This document shows positions 1 to 6,357 of a stretch of DNA of 8,496 nucleotides, in pieces. A program made the translations under genes and the position numbers. Position 1 is the first letter of the stretch. The number at the start of each line of letters is the position of its first letter. Source of the stretch: an uncultured Lachnospiraceae bacterium (GTDB lineage Bacteria > Bacillota > Clostridia > Lachnospirales > Lachnospiraceae); the NCBI GenBank assembly GCA_947175845.1, contig CAMWOK010000112.1, positions 1-8,496 of the forward strand, given 5' to 3'. The notes beneath the pieces are model-generated. The model was not told the origin of the DNA. It did no database searches and saw only the letters and a program-made list of their open reading frames with translations.

Positions 1-480
1 TTGCTGAAGATAGCAGACTGGTTTGGCTTCGAGGCGGAGGGGGATTTTCTTGATGAAGAACTTCTGCGTCGGTTGATCAAAGAGATTTATTCTCTGAATA
101 GAATGAAGGGTACAAAGCAGGTGATGAAAAATCTGATACGCACCGTGTCAGGGGATGAGTCGCACATTATAGAGCGAAACAGAATAAGGGGGTTTATTCC
201 AGGTGAGGTCAAGGAGACATATCAAAAGCTCTACGGGAGCACTATGCAGGATGTGACAATTCTCGTAAAAAGACAGGAGGACGAGAAGCTGCAGTCGCAG
301 ATGTTGTATCTTCTGCAGCAGTTCAAACCGGTTAGAAGCCGTGTCCGCCTTGTGTTCAGCAACCGATGCAGCAATATGGACTCTTACTGTTACCTTGATT
401 ACAATGCGGCGATCTCGAGCAGAGGTTACGCACACACAGACCATAGTAACCGAATGAATGGAACAGTGATTCTGCAGTAA
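1..480 (+). CDS. Phage tail protein I-like CIS baseplate protein (5' end missing)
   Basis: The frame is open from the first base to a TAA at 478-480, giving 159 visible residues. The gene probably begins upstream, since the TTG at base 1 has no visible ribosome binding site. Residues about 21-51 (RRLIKEIYSLNRMKGTKQ... then LIRTVSG) match the pattern of the P2 gpI/TIGR02242-type phage tail domain, in which an arginine-rich 'LIxxIxxLYxxKGT' helix is followed by a short 'LIxxxxG' element. Near the C-terminus, FKPVRSRVRLVF and a following LDYNAAISSRG segment also fit the end of that family. Known members are baseplate or wedge proteins of contractile tails and of extracellular contractile injection systems. 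The neighbouring DUF4255 gene supports the CIS reading. The family call rests on motif recognition only; a prophage or tailocin tail protein is the alternative. Confidence 0.72.
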   Translation: MLKIADWFGFEAEGDFLDEELLRRLIKEIYSLNRMKGTKQVMKNLIRTVSGDESHIIERNRIRGFIPGEVKETYQKLYGSTMQDVTILVKRQEDEKLQSQMLYLLQQFKPVRSRVRLVFSNRCSNMDSYCYLDYNAAISSRGYAHTDHSNRMNGTVILQ

Positions 481-506
481 AAGCGTTTGATAAAACGGAG
501 GCTGAT

Positions 507-1085
507 ATGGGAAAATATACGATTATCGCGGATATGGGAAATTGCCTTGTGGAGCGTTTGAGAGGGGCGCTTGTCCCGGACCTGATACAAAATGCATCTG
601 AGATCGGGCTGCGCAGTCCGGAAGACAGGGGCGATACGGCGCTTGGCCTGTTTTTGTATGACATCAGGCCCAGCGAGGAAGTCTATCAGAAACGGGCAGT
701 GGTGTCAAATGACAGGATTTCAAAAGCGCCTGTGTTTCTGAGCCTGAGCTATATGATAACGGCGTATTCGCAGGGGGATATCCAGTACCGCCTGCCACAT
801 GAGGAACGGGTGCTCGGGCGTGTTATTCAGTATTTCCATGACAATCCCATTATTCCGCTTGAGGAGGTGGATCCGCAGATGACGAGCGGTACAGAGCTGC
901 ATATTCATATGCTGAAGCTGGATCCGGATGAAAAATCGCGGATATGGAGTTTTCCAAATGTGGGAAACAGGCTCTCTTTGTTTTACAAGGTGTCTCCCGT
1001 GGCAATTGATTCAGAGATTAAGCGGGATGTCACGAGAGTTACAGATTTGGATATCAATGTTTCGCTGAATCTGAGAAACAGGTAA
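507..1085 (+). CDS. DUF4255 / Pvc16-like CIS tail cap (terminator) protein
   Basis: This 192-aa protein shows the DUF4255 (Pvc16 N-terminal) pattern. It has a LGLFLYDIRPSEE segment (about residues 47-59), then APVFLSLSYMITAY (about 71-84), an HEERVLGRVIQYFHDNPIIP stretch (about 97-116), and a late LSLFYKVSPV strand. In Photorhabdus PVC and Serratia Afp particles the homologous protein caps the inner tube and sheath at the end distal to the baseplate and fixes tail length. The start is ATG 507, preceded by CGGAGG at 496-501 with five bases between. It lies 26 bp after the tail protein I-like gene on the same strand, so the two are very likely co-transcribed. DUF4255 is one of the best single markers of an extracellular or cytoplasmic contractile injection system. 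It is also found in some phage-tail-like clusters, so particle type cannot be decided here. Confidence 0.88.
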   Translation: MGKYTIIADMGNCLVERLRGALVPDLIQNASEIGLRSPEDRGDTALGLFLYDIRPSEEVYQKRAVVSNDRISKAPVFLSLSYMITAYSQGDIQYRLPHEERVLGRVIQYFHDNPIIPLEEVDPQMTSGTELHIHMLKLDPDEKSRIWSFPNVGNRLSLFYKVSPVAIDSEIKRDVTRVTDLDINVSLNLRNR

Positions 1086-1132
1086 ACGTGCGATAGGTAA
1101 ATATGCAGGTTTTGGCAGGAATGGGGGATTAA

Positions 1133-1939
1133 ATGGGAACGATCAGGCACAGGGCTGCGGCGGTGCTCCGCTTTATTGACACGGTGACGCAGACGCCGGT
1201 GTCAGGCGGCAGATTACATATACAAATCAGACAAAAAAGCCCGATGATACGCAAGGAGGATGGCCATGTCGTCATTTTCGCGCAGCCCGGTGTGAACAGT
1301 CTGGATATAGCTGCGTCAGGCGCAGGCTTTTTGCCCGCGGCCTGGCATATCAGTCTTGCCGTGGAAGAGGCAGGCGCGGTGCAGTATATTTATCTTCTGC
1401 CATCTTTGCAGTATCCGTTTACGCCGCAGATGGCTGTTATTTCGGGGACTTGTGCAGCGCGCGGACTGTACGCGGTACGGATGGCAGAATGTGTCAGATA
1501 TAAGCTGATGGAAGATCTTGACCCAAAGAAAGATGTGATAAGACTCTGGGGAATTGAAAAATTTTTACAGGGACAACAGCTGCTGTTAAATGAGGGCGGG
1601 CAGTATGCGCTGGTGACGCTGCTGCAGCCGGACGACAAGACAGAGAGAGGATATCGTATCAGGGAACGGGTGAAGGCGTGCTTCCGAAAAGCAAAGACAA
1701 AAGTATATTCTGCGATCTGGATTTCTCCGAATGAGAGCGGCGGCTTCTGTGTCGCTTACGACCGGATCCGCCAGGGCGGAGAGACGATTCGTTTCCTAGG
1801 AGAGCATATCTGTGCGCAGACAAAGGATATCGTGACAGACATAAAAGTCGACACCGAAGTTATGGTGCAGGAAGGGCAAAAGATACAGGTGAATCTAGTA
1901 GACCGACTTCGGACCGCTGTAAGAGGTCCTATGGTGTAA
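1133..1939 (+). CDS. Uncharacterised CIS-operon protein with beta-rich N-terminus
   Basis: This 268-aa protein is not recognised. Residues about 10-80 (VLRFIDTVTQTPVSGG, then EDGHVVIFAQPG and a later LDIAASGAGF) read like a small beta-sandwich of the carboxypeptidase-regulatory/CNA-B type, with a 'D-x-x-T-x-x-P-V' strand-turn and a 'DG-x-x-x-F' strand. The middle part (about 115-180) looks helical and charged. The C-terminal third alternates hydrophobic and polar residues, as in beta structure. There is no signal peptide or membrane segment, so it is expected to be cytoplasmic or part of a particle. The start is ATG 1133 after GGGGGA at 1123-1128; an ATG at 1121 in the same frame stops after three codons. 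It sits 47 bp after the DUF4255 gene and 43 bp before the STAS gene. A structural or adaptor role in the CIS is inferred from position only. Confidence 0.6.
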   Translation: MGTIRHRAAAVLRFIDTVTQTPVSGGRLHIQIRQKSPMIRKEDGHVVIFAQPGVNSLDIAASGAGFLPAAWHISLAVEEAGAVQYIYLLPSLQYPFTPQMAVISGTCAARGLYAVRMAECVRYKLMEDLDPKKDVIRLWGIEKFLQGQQLLLNEGGQYALVTLLQPDDKTERGYRIRERVKACFRKAKTKVYSAIWISPNESGGFCVAYDRIRQGGETIRFLGEHICAQTKDIVTDIKVDTEVMVQEGQKIQVNLVDRLRTAVRGPMV

Positions 1940-1982
1940 ATAAATTATGGAGAGAGCCAACTGCTCTAAGGAGGAAAAAATC

Positions 1983-2282
1983 ATGCATATAGCAAAAACA
2001 GTCAATGAAGAAGAGACCGTATTGGCGGTGGAGGGAAGGATTGATGTGACAAACAGCAAAATGCTGCAGGATGCGATTATCAGCGCCTTCCAGTCGACAA
2101 CAAATCTCGTTGTCGATTTTGAAAAAGTCGTGTACATCGCAAGCGCAGGTCTTCGGGCGCTGCTTCTGGGACAAAAGACGGCAGTTTCCAAATCGGGAAT
2201 GATGAAGCTGATTCATGTATGTGACGATGTCATGGAGGTTCTGCGGATGACAGGTTTTCAGTCGGCGCTCCACATTGAGTAG
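1983..2282 (+). CDS. STAS-domain anti-anti-sigma-like (RsbV/SpoIIAA-type) protein
   Basis: A 99-aa single STAS domain. The EGRIDV strand (residues 17-22) and VVDFEKVVYIASAGLRALL (about 43-61) match the SpoIIAA/RsbV family. Ser54 in the A-S-A-G motif aligns with the serine that the partner kinase phosphorylates in SpoIIAA; the usual preceding Asp is Ala here. In known systems the unphosphorylated form binds an RsbW-type kinase and frees that kinase's target; phosphorylation reverses this. A longer frame opens at ATG 1947, but AAGGAGG at 1968-1974 sits eight bases before ATG 1983, so the shorter start is chosen. The RsbW-like gene follows after 10 bp, the standard order for a partner switch. 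In this operon the target could be a sigma factor encoded elsewhere or another protein. Confidence 0.88.
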   Translation: MHIAKTVNEEETVLAVEGRIDVTNSKMLQDAIISAFQSTTNLVVDFEKVVYIASAGLRALLLGQKTAVSKSGMMKLIHVCDDVMEVLRMTGFQSALHIE

Positions 2283-2292
2283 GGGGAAGTGT

Positions 2293-2811
2293 ATGTCTGA
2301 AAAGAAGGTTTGCCAAAACAAGGGCTGCTTTACAGGAAGGGCAAAAACAGAAAATCTTGGAACAGTGACGGATTTTGTGAACAGCCTTATGGAAGGCTGT
2401 GATTACAGCGGCAGGTTTCAGATGCAGATCGATATTGCAGTGGAGGAAATTTATACGAATATATGCAGTTACGCATATTCTGACGGCGCAGGGGATATTG
2501 CAATAGAGGCGGTGGCGGAACGCGAAAAGATGCAGCTGACGTTTATCGACAGCGGCTGTGCATACAATCCGCTAAAGTGCGAAGCACCGGACATCACGCT
2601 TTCTGCACAGCAGCGCCAGATTGGCGGTCTTGGCATTTATATGGTCAGACAGATTATGGACGAGGTTTCCTATGGCCGTGTAAATGGGAAGAATGTGCTG
2701 TGCATGGTAAAATATGTGGACACTGCGGGTGCGCACGAAGACAGTTTGCAGGTATTGACAGAGATTGGAGATGTGTATGGCTATGAAACAGTTGGACGGA
2801 CACCTGTATGA
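2293..2811 (+). CDS. RsbW/SpoIIAB-like anti-sigma serine kinase (HATPase_c_2)
   Basis: A 172-aa GHKL ATPase of the anti-sigma kinase type. The N-box is DIAVEEIYTNICSYAY (residues 47-62; Glu51/Glu52 and Asn56), the G1 box is FIDSGCAYNPL (85-94; Asp86, Gly88), and the G2 box is GGLGIYMVRQIMD (111-123). There is no HisKA domain, so it is expected to phosphorylate a serine on the STAS protein encoded just upstream rather than act as a histidine kinase. The start is ATG 2293 after AGGGGG at 2281-2286; an in-frame TTG at 2275 overlapping the STAS gene has no site of its own. About 30 residues follow the last core beta strand (NVLCMVKYV), and this tail overlaps the next gene by 35 bp, suggesting translational coupling. 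Whether the bound target is a sigma factor cannot be seen; none is encoded in the window. Confidence 0.86.
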   Translation: MSEKKVCQNKGCFTGRAKTENLGTVTDFVNSLMEGCDYSGRFQMQIDIAVEEIYTNICSYAYSDGAGDIAIEAVAEREKMQLTFIDSGCAYNPLKCEAPDITLSAQQRQIGGLGIYMVRQIMDEVSYGRVNGKNVLCMVKYVDTAGAHEDSLQVLTEIGDVYGYETVGRTPV

Positions 2812-5041
2812 GGAGATTGTGCAGAGTATGCAGGAAGGTGTCATGGTTATTGATATGAACGGGGAGATCGTCATGCTGAATCCGGCGGCGCAGCATATTC
2901 TCGGTGTGATGCCGGAAGATGTCGTAAAGACTTATGGGGCCGTTTTTCTGCTGCGGGAGGAAAATGACGCCTTTAATGAGATAATCTTAAACACTGTCTG
3001 CGAAAAGACAAGGGCGGATCGAGTACCTGTAGAGTTTGTGCGGGATGGCGCAACAGCCAGTCTTCTTTTGACTACGAGTTATATTTATAATAACGGAGAA
3101 CGGGCGGTCGTTGTGGTTATAAATGATGTGACGAAACTCAATGAGCTGCGTGATACGCAGATTGCTTTGAAGGTGGCAGAGGGTGCAAGCGAGGCAAAAA
3201 GCCGTTTCCTGTCCAACATGTCGCATGAAATCAGAACGCCGATCAACGCCGTGCTTGGCATGAATGAGATGATACTGCGGGAGTCGCAAGACAGTGAGAT
3301 TCTGTCTTATGCGTCGAATATCCAAAGTTCCGGAAAGACATTGCTGGCTTTGATTAACGATATTTTGGACCTGTCGAAGATTGAATCCGGAAAGATGGAG
3401 ATTATTCCGGTAGAATATAAGGTCTCGGCTGTTATTTTGGATTTGTGGAATGTAATCTATTTCCGCGCAAAGGAAAAGGGGCTCGGGTTAAGCCTGGATT
3501 TGGATGAAACACTGCCAGGTGTTCTGTATGGAGATGACATACGTATCAAACAGATTGTCACAAATCTATTGACCAATGCAGTAAAGTACACACCAAAGGG
3601 CAGTGTGGAGCTCAAGATTGCCTACGAAAGACAGAATAAGGAATTTGCATGTAAAGAATCTTCTGATAAAGAACTTTCTGATAGAGAAGATATACTGCTC
3701 AGGATATCTGTTATAGATACGGGAATGGGAATTCGGAAAGAGGATATGGATGGCCTGTTTGAAAGTTTTCAGCGCCTTGATGAGGAGAAGAACCGAAACA
3801 TCGAGGGAACAGGGCTGGGCATGAGTATTACGCTGTCGCTGCTTAAAATGATGGGTGGTTCTTTGCAGGTGGAGAGCGAATATCAGAAGGGATCAGTCTT
3901 TACGGCAGTGATACCGCAGCAGGTTGCCGACGATGCGCCGATAGGAAGTTTTGAGCACATACAAAAGAGCAGTTTACTGCAAAAAGGAAGCAGGCAGGGA
4001 AGCTTTACTGCGCCGCGGGCGCGTGTGCTTGTGGTGGATGACAATGAGATGAACCTGACAGTGTTCAAGGCGCTGCTCAAGCGGACAAAATTGCAGGTTG
4101 TGACGGCGGATTCCGGCAAACAGTGTCTGGATATGATTCAGAAACAGGAGTTCCACATTATTTTTATGGATCATATGATGCCGGAACTAGACGGAATCGA
4201 AACCCTGCATGCGATGAACCATATTGCCGTGCATAAAAATAGAAATACGCCTGTGATTGCACTCACGGCAAATGCCGTCGCGGGAGCAAGGGAACAGTAC
4301 CTGTCTGAAGGCTTTTGGGATTTTCTGACTAAGCCCATCGATTCGGGGCTTTTGGAGCGGATAATCTGCGAGTACCTTCCGCAGGAGCTGATTGTGCCAA
4401 ACGATGAAGAGATGAAGGCGGAAAATGAGACTGTGAACGGTTATGATGCATATTTGCAACAGGGGGTCAGCGTTGAGAGCGGACTGCGGTATTCACAGGG
4501 AGATATGCAGATGTATTTGGAACTTGTCCGCCTGTTTATCAAGGACAAGAACAAGATGGAACAGCTGCGCGGCTGTCTTTCAGAACACCGTATGAAGGAC
4601 TATGCCATTCAGGTACACGGTCTGAAAGGCAATGCGCGTATGCTTGGGGCGGATTTGCTTGCAGATATTGCGTATGAACATGAATTGCAGAGTAAGGCAT
4701 CCTGCGAAGAATACATAACAGGGCATTGGAAGGAATTGGAGCAGGCCTGGGAACAGGCATTAGATGTATTTGGTAAACTCTATGACCAATATGCCGGCAG
4801 TCGTGAAGAAAATCAAAAGCTGCCGGCGGGAGAGGCACTTGATCTGTCCAGAGAGCAGTTGCGGGAGATGGCAGAACGTATCGATGCCTTTCAAACAGAG
4901 GAAGCCGTGCTGCAGATGAAAGAGTGGCTGAGGCATTCGCTGGATGCTCAGATACGGCGAATGCTTGAGGAAGCGGTTTCAGCAATAGAGGATGAGTATG
5001 ATGAAGATAAGGCCGTGGCGCTGTTAAAGGAGGAACTATAA
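2777..5041 (+). CDS. Soluble hybrid histidine kinase, PAS-HisKA-HATPase-REC-HPt
   Basis: A 754-aa multi-domain sensor kinase. Residues about 5-120 form a PAS domain (EEIVQSMQEGVMVIDMNGEI). A short helical linker leads to HisKA with the H-box NMSHEIRTP, phospho-acceptor His150. The HATPase has an N-box (QIVTNLLTNAVKYTPKG, Asn267), a G1 box VIDTGMGI, an F-box and GTGLGMSI. A REC domain spans about 416-535 (VLVVDDNEMN; phospho-acceptor Asp465 in IIFMDHMMPE), and an HPt domain about 555-660 (VHGLKGNARMLGA, His614). A charged helical tail of about 90 residues ends the protein. All phosphotransfer residues are intact. No membrane segment is visible, so it should sense a cytoplasmic signal. The start is ATG 2777, six bases after GGAG at 2767-2770; TTG 2765 and ATG 2771 or 2783 are less well placed. 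It overlaps the RsbW-like gene and ends one base before the next gene, its likely phosphorelay partner. Confidence 0.92.
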   Translation: MAMKQLDGHLYEEIVQSMQEGVMVIDMNGEIVMLNPAAQHILGVMPEDVVKTYGAVFLLREENDAFNEIILNTVCEKTRADRVPVEFVRDGATASLLLTTSYIYNNGERAVVVVINDVTKLNELRDTQIALKVAEGASEAKSRFLSNMSHEIRTPINAVLGMNEMILRESQDSEILSYASNIQSSGKTLLALINDILDLSKIESGKMEIIPVEYKVSAVILDLWNVIYFRAKEKGLGLSLDLDETLPGVLYGDDIRIKQIVTNLLTNAVKYTPKGSVELKIAYERQNKEFACKESSDKELSDREDILLRISVIDTGMGIRKEDMDGLFESFQRLDEEKNRNIEGTGLGMSITLSLLKMMGGSLQVESEYQKGSVFTAVIPQQVADDAPIGSFEHIQKSSLLQKGSRQGSFTAPRARVLVVDDNEMNLTVFKALLKRTKLQVVTADSGKQCLDMIQKQEFHIIFMDHMMPELDGIETLHAMNHIAVHKNRNTPVIALTANAVAGAREQYLSEGFWDFLTKPIDSGLLERIICEYLPQELIVPNDEEMKAENETVNGYDAYLQQGVSVESGLRYSQGDMQMYLELVRLFIKDKNKMEQLRGCLSEHRMKDYAIQVHGLKGNARMLGADLLADIAYEHELQSKASCEEYITGHWKELEQAWEQALDVFGKLYDQYAGSREENQKLPAGEALDLSREQLREMAERIDAFQTEEAVLQMKEWLRHSLDAQIRRMLEEAVSAIEDEYDEDKAVALLKEEL
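3661..3690 (+). repeat. Two-copy 15-bp tandem repeat inside the kinase gene
   Basis: TTCTGATAAAGAACT is followed directly by TTCTGATAGAGAAGA, 12 of 15 positions identical. It encodes S-D-K-E-L-S-D-R-E in a charged loop of the HATPase domain, between the strand after the N-box and the G1 box. The unit is a whole number of codons, so the frame is kept. It looks like a small in-frame duplication in a surface loop and probably has little effect on catalysis. Confidence 0.55.
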
Positions 5042-5042
5042 A

Positions 5043-5447
5043 ATGATGGATAAAAAATGTATAATCGCTGTTGACGACAGTGGTATTATCTTAAAGACGC
5101 TGGAAAAGTTGTTTGTTGGAAAGTATGAGTATCATGCGTTTTCAAAGGGGATGCGTGCACTCAGATATCTGAAGGAGGAAGGTACTCCGGATCTGATCAT
5201 TCTTGACATTGACATGCCGGAGATTGATGGGTATGAAATGTTGGAAATGATACGCGGAAAGGATGATTTGAAACGGATTCCCGTTCTTTTTCTGACTTCA
5301 AACAACGACAGGCAGCATGTCATGAAAGCAGTCGGAGGCGGCGCTGACGACTACGCAGTAAAGCCGATTGACGAAAAAGTGTTTATGGATAAGGTACATA
5401 AGCTGCTAAAAGAGGAAAAAAAGAAACTGAGTTGGGACGACGTATAA
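5043..5447 (+). CDS. Stand-alone receiver (CheY/Spo0F-like) response regulator
   Basis: A 134-aa protein made of a single REC domain. The acidic pair Asp11/Asp12 (AVDDSG), phospho-acceptor Asp55 (LIILDIDMPEIDGYE), Thr85/Ser86 (LFLTS) and Lys107 (AVKPID) are all present, so phosphorylation should be normal. After the domain only a short charged tail remains, with no DNA-binding or enzymatic output. ATG 5043 follows the kinase stop (TAA 5039-5041) by one base and is preceded by AAAGGAGG at 5026-5033 inside the kinase gene. The obvious phosphodonor is the HPt domain (His614) of the kinase upstream. The product could act by protein-protein contact, like CheY, or as a relay intermediate, like Spo0F. 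A tempting but unproven target is the STAS/RsbW pair or the CIS particle itself. Confidence 0.9.
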   Translation: MMDKKCIIAVDDSGIILKTLEKLFVGKYEYHAFSKGMRALRYLKEEGTPDLIILDIDMPEIDGYEMLEMIRGKDDLKRIPVLFLTSNNDRQHVMKAVGGGADDYAVKPIDEKVFMDKVHKLLKEEKKKLSWDDV

Positions 5448-5461
5448 ATTTGCCGCGAAGT

Positions 5462-5541
5462 GTCTAGTACAGCATTGTATTAATAATCAAGTAAATGTCA
5501 AGCGATACTTATTTGATTATTAATACGATGCTGTACTAGGT
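5462..5541. repeat. Long inverted repeat (33-bp stem, 14-nt loop)
   Basis: Arms 5462-5494 and 5509-5541 are reverse complements over 33 positions around the loop ATGTCAAGCGATAC. The outer core begins CTAGTACAGCAT on the left and ends ATGCTGTACTAG on the right. The only deviations (5462/5541, 5463/5540, 5476/5527, 5491/5512) are all G-U pairs if transcribed from the + strand, but A-C mismatches on the other strand. It lies 15 bp after the receiver gene's stop. No T-tract follows at once (the next bases are CTGTTCATATTCC), so it is not a classic intrinsic terminator, though it could slow polymerase or protect the 3' end of the operon mRNA. Other readings are a MITE-like palindromic element or the end of a mobile element, given the retroelement remnant that abuts it. 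Confidence 0.8.
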
Positions 5542-5635
5542 TCTGTTCATATTCCTCTTTTGTCACTTTATCAATTCCGCTTGCCTTATTCTTATTCATA
5601 GTCTTATAGATGGCTTTAAGGCCATATGACACACT
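5537..5635 (-). pseudogene. Remnant of a group II intron-type reverse transcriptase
   Basis: Read on the minus strand from 5635 to 5537, the frame gives SVSYGLKAIYKTM followed by NKNKASGIDKVTKEEYEQNL. The second part closely resembles the N-terminal RT-0/RT-1 region of bacterial group II intron-like reverse transcriptases ('K-x-x-A-x-G-I/V-D-G-V-T-x-E-x-Y-x-x-N-L'). An in-frame TGA at 5638-5636 precedes it, and the similarity stops at the edge of the hairpin, beyond which the frame soon ends. No catalytic YADD box or later RT motif is present anywhere in the window, so this is a 5' scrap of a gene. The same frame is open upstream to about 5740 (LYRVLGAERVMSDLIAGQ) but I do not recognise that part. 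The call rests on about 20 residues. Confidence 0.5.
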
Positions 5636-5638
5636 TCA

Positions 5639-5845
5639 CTTTCGTTTCAGTTCTGTTGCTCCCTGTCCTGCGATTAAATCTGACATTACCCTTTCGGCTC
5701 CAAGAACTCGGTACAGGCGGTTGGCTAAACTTTACTTTACAGAATTCCACTTAACAGATGAAATGCAATAATTACATAACGTTCAACTACTTTCACTATG
5801 CAACGGTGAATAATTTAGGGGTAATAATTAAAAATACATTTGCTG
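5639..5845. other. Non-coding AT-rich stretch before the BlaI-family gene
   Basis: About 200 bp between the retroelement remnant and the blaI-like promoter region. I see no plausible gene, tRNA or rRNA on either strand. The lower part (to about 5740) may still belong to the degraded retroelement on the minus strand; the upper part is plain AT-rich DNA. No convincing TACA/TGTA BlaI operator dyad was found; only a loose half-site, TACATTTG, at 5835-5842. Confidence 0.45.
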
Positions 5846-5875
5846 TTAAGAAAAATTAGAAAAGGACGATATAAT
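5846..5875 (+). promoter_or_regulatory. Putative sigma-A promoter for the blaI-like gene
   Basis: A perfect -10 box TATAAT lies at 5870-5875. A weak -35 candidate TTAAGA at 5846-5851 is 18 bases upstream. Transcription would start near 5882, about 55 nt before the chosen start codon. The surroundings are very AT-rich, so chance matches are likely. A better -35, TTGCTG at 5840-5845, is too far away (24 bases). Confidence 0.4.
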
Positions 5876-5936
5876 ATATAGAATATCACAAAATGATATG
5901 CGTAATTAATGTTGAAGCATGAACAGGAGGACGGTG

Positions 5937-6353
5937 TTGAAAAAGGAAAATATGTTAAATAAAAGGGAAGAAGAACTGATGAACTATCTTTGGGAAATCA
6001 AGCAGCCCTTAACAGCAGGTGAGATGGCAAAGCAGTTGGAATCCGCGGGCTGGACGAATATCACTTTATGCAGGACCGTGCAGTCTTTGTCGGATAACGG
6101 CTATCTTGAAGTGGTAGGACTTGAAAAGACTGTAAAAACATATGCGAGGAAGCTGATGCCGTCTCTCACAAAAGAAGAATACTATTCGTCCATGCTGATG
6201 AGCAGGGGGATTAATGCAAACTCTCTGGCGGATATTACTGCCGCACTGATTGGCGCAAGCAGAAAAACTCCGGGAGAGAAGGATGCAGAAGTGATTGCCA
6301 AGCTGGAGGAAATCATAGCCTCGCTCAAGGCAGGGAAGTCAGAAGGTCAATAA
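5937..6353 (+). CDS. BlaI/MecI-family winged-helix transcriptional repressor
   Basis: A 138-aa protein from TTG 5937, which lies six bases after AGGAGG (5925-5930). The same frame runs up to ATG 5919, but that would place the ribosome site inside the gene; GTG 5934 is only three bases from the site. The N-terminus (LNKREEELMNYLWEIKQPLTAGEMAKQL) and the following WTNITLCRTVQSLSDNGYLEV form the winged helix typical of BlaI/MecI, residues about 8-62. The C-terminal half (LTKEEYYSSMLM, then SLADITAALIG) fits the dimerisation part of these proteins. Family members bind operators as dimers and are inactivated when the partner M56 membrane protease is triggered. That partner gene starts four bases after the stop but is broken, so this repressor may no longer be inducible or may answer to another protease. 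Its targets are unknown. Confidence 0.85.
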   Translation: MKKENMLNKREEELMNYLWEIKQPLTAGEMAKQLESAGWTNITLCRTVQSLSDNGYLEVVGLEKTVKTYARKLMPSLTKEEYYSSMLMSRGINANSLADITAALIGASRKTPGEKDAEVIAKLEEIIASLKAGKSEGQ

Positions 6354-6357
6354 GGTC

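Noticed and set aside
1947..1982. ATG 1947 as start of the STAS gene
   Set aside because: No ribosome site precedes it, while AAGGAGG at 1968-1974 is ideally placed for ATG 1983, and the extra 12 residues are not part of the STAS fold.
4539..4985. Minus-strand ORF inside the hybrid kinase gene
   Set aside because: It lies fully opposite the conserved HPt region and tail, has no family features, and is explained by codon bias of the real gene.
5462..5561. Intrinsic transcription terminator for the CIS/signalling operon
   Set aside because: The stem is far longer and more AT-rich than usual and no T-run directly follows either side; the nearest T-rich bases (about 5551-5561) start 10 bp or more beyond the stem.
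5690..5750. Group II intron ribozyme domain on the minus strand
   Set aside because: An ACCGCC/TGTACCGA stretch loosely recalls intron domain V, but the 34-nt hairpin with its AGC triad and bulge cannot be drawn, so no RNA feature is claimed.
5834..5845. BlaI operator (TACA-TGTA dyad) at the blaI-like promoter
   Set aside because: Only one half (TACATTTG) is present; the other half does not match, so autoregulation cannot be supported from the sequence.
5919..5936. ATG 5919 as start of the BlaI-like gene
   Set aside because: The AGGAGG site at 5925-5930 would lie inside the coding sequence; TTG 5937, six bases after it, fits better and gives the usual family N-terminus.
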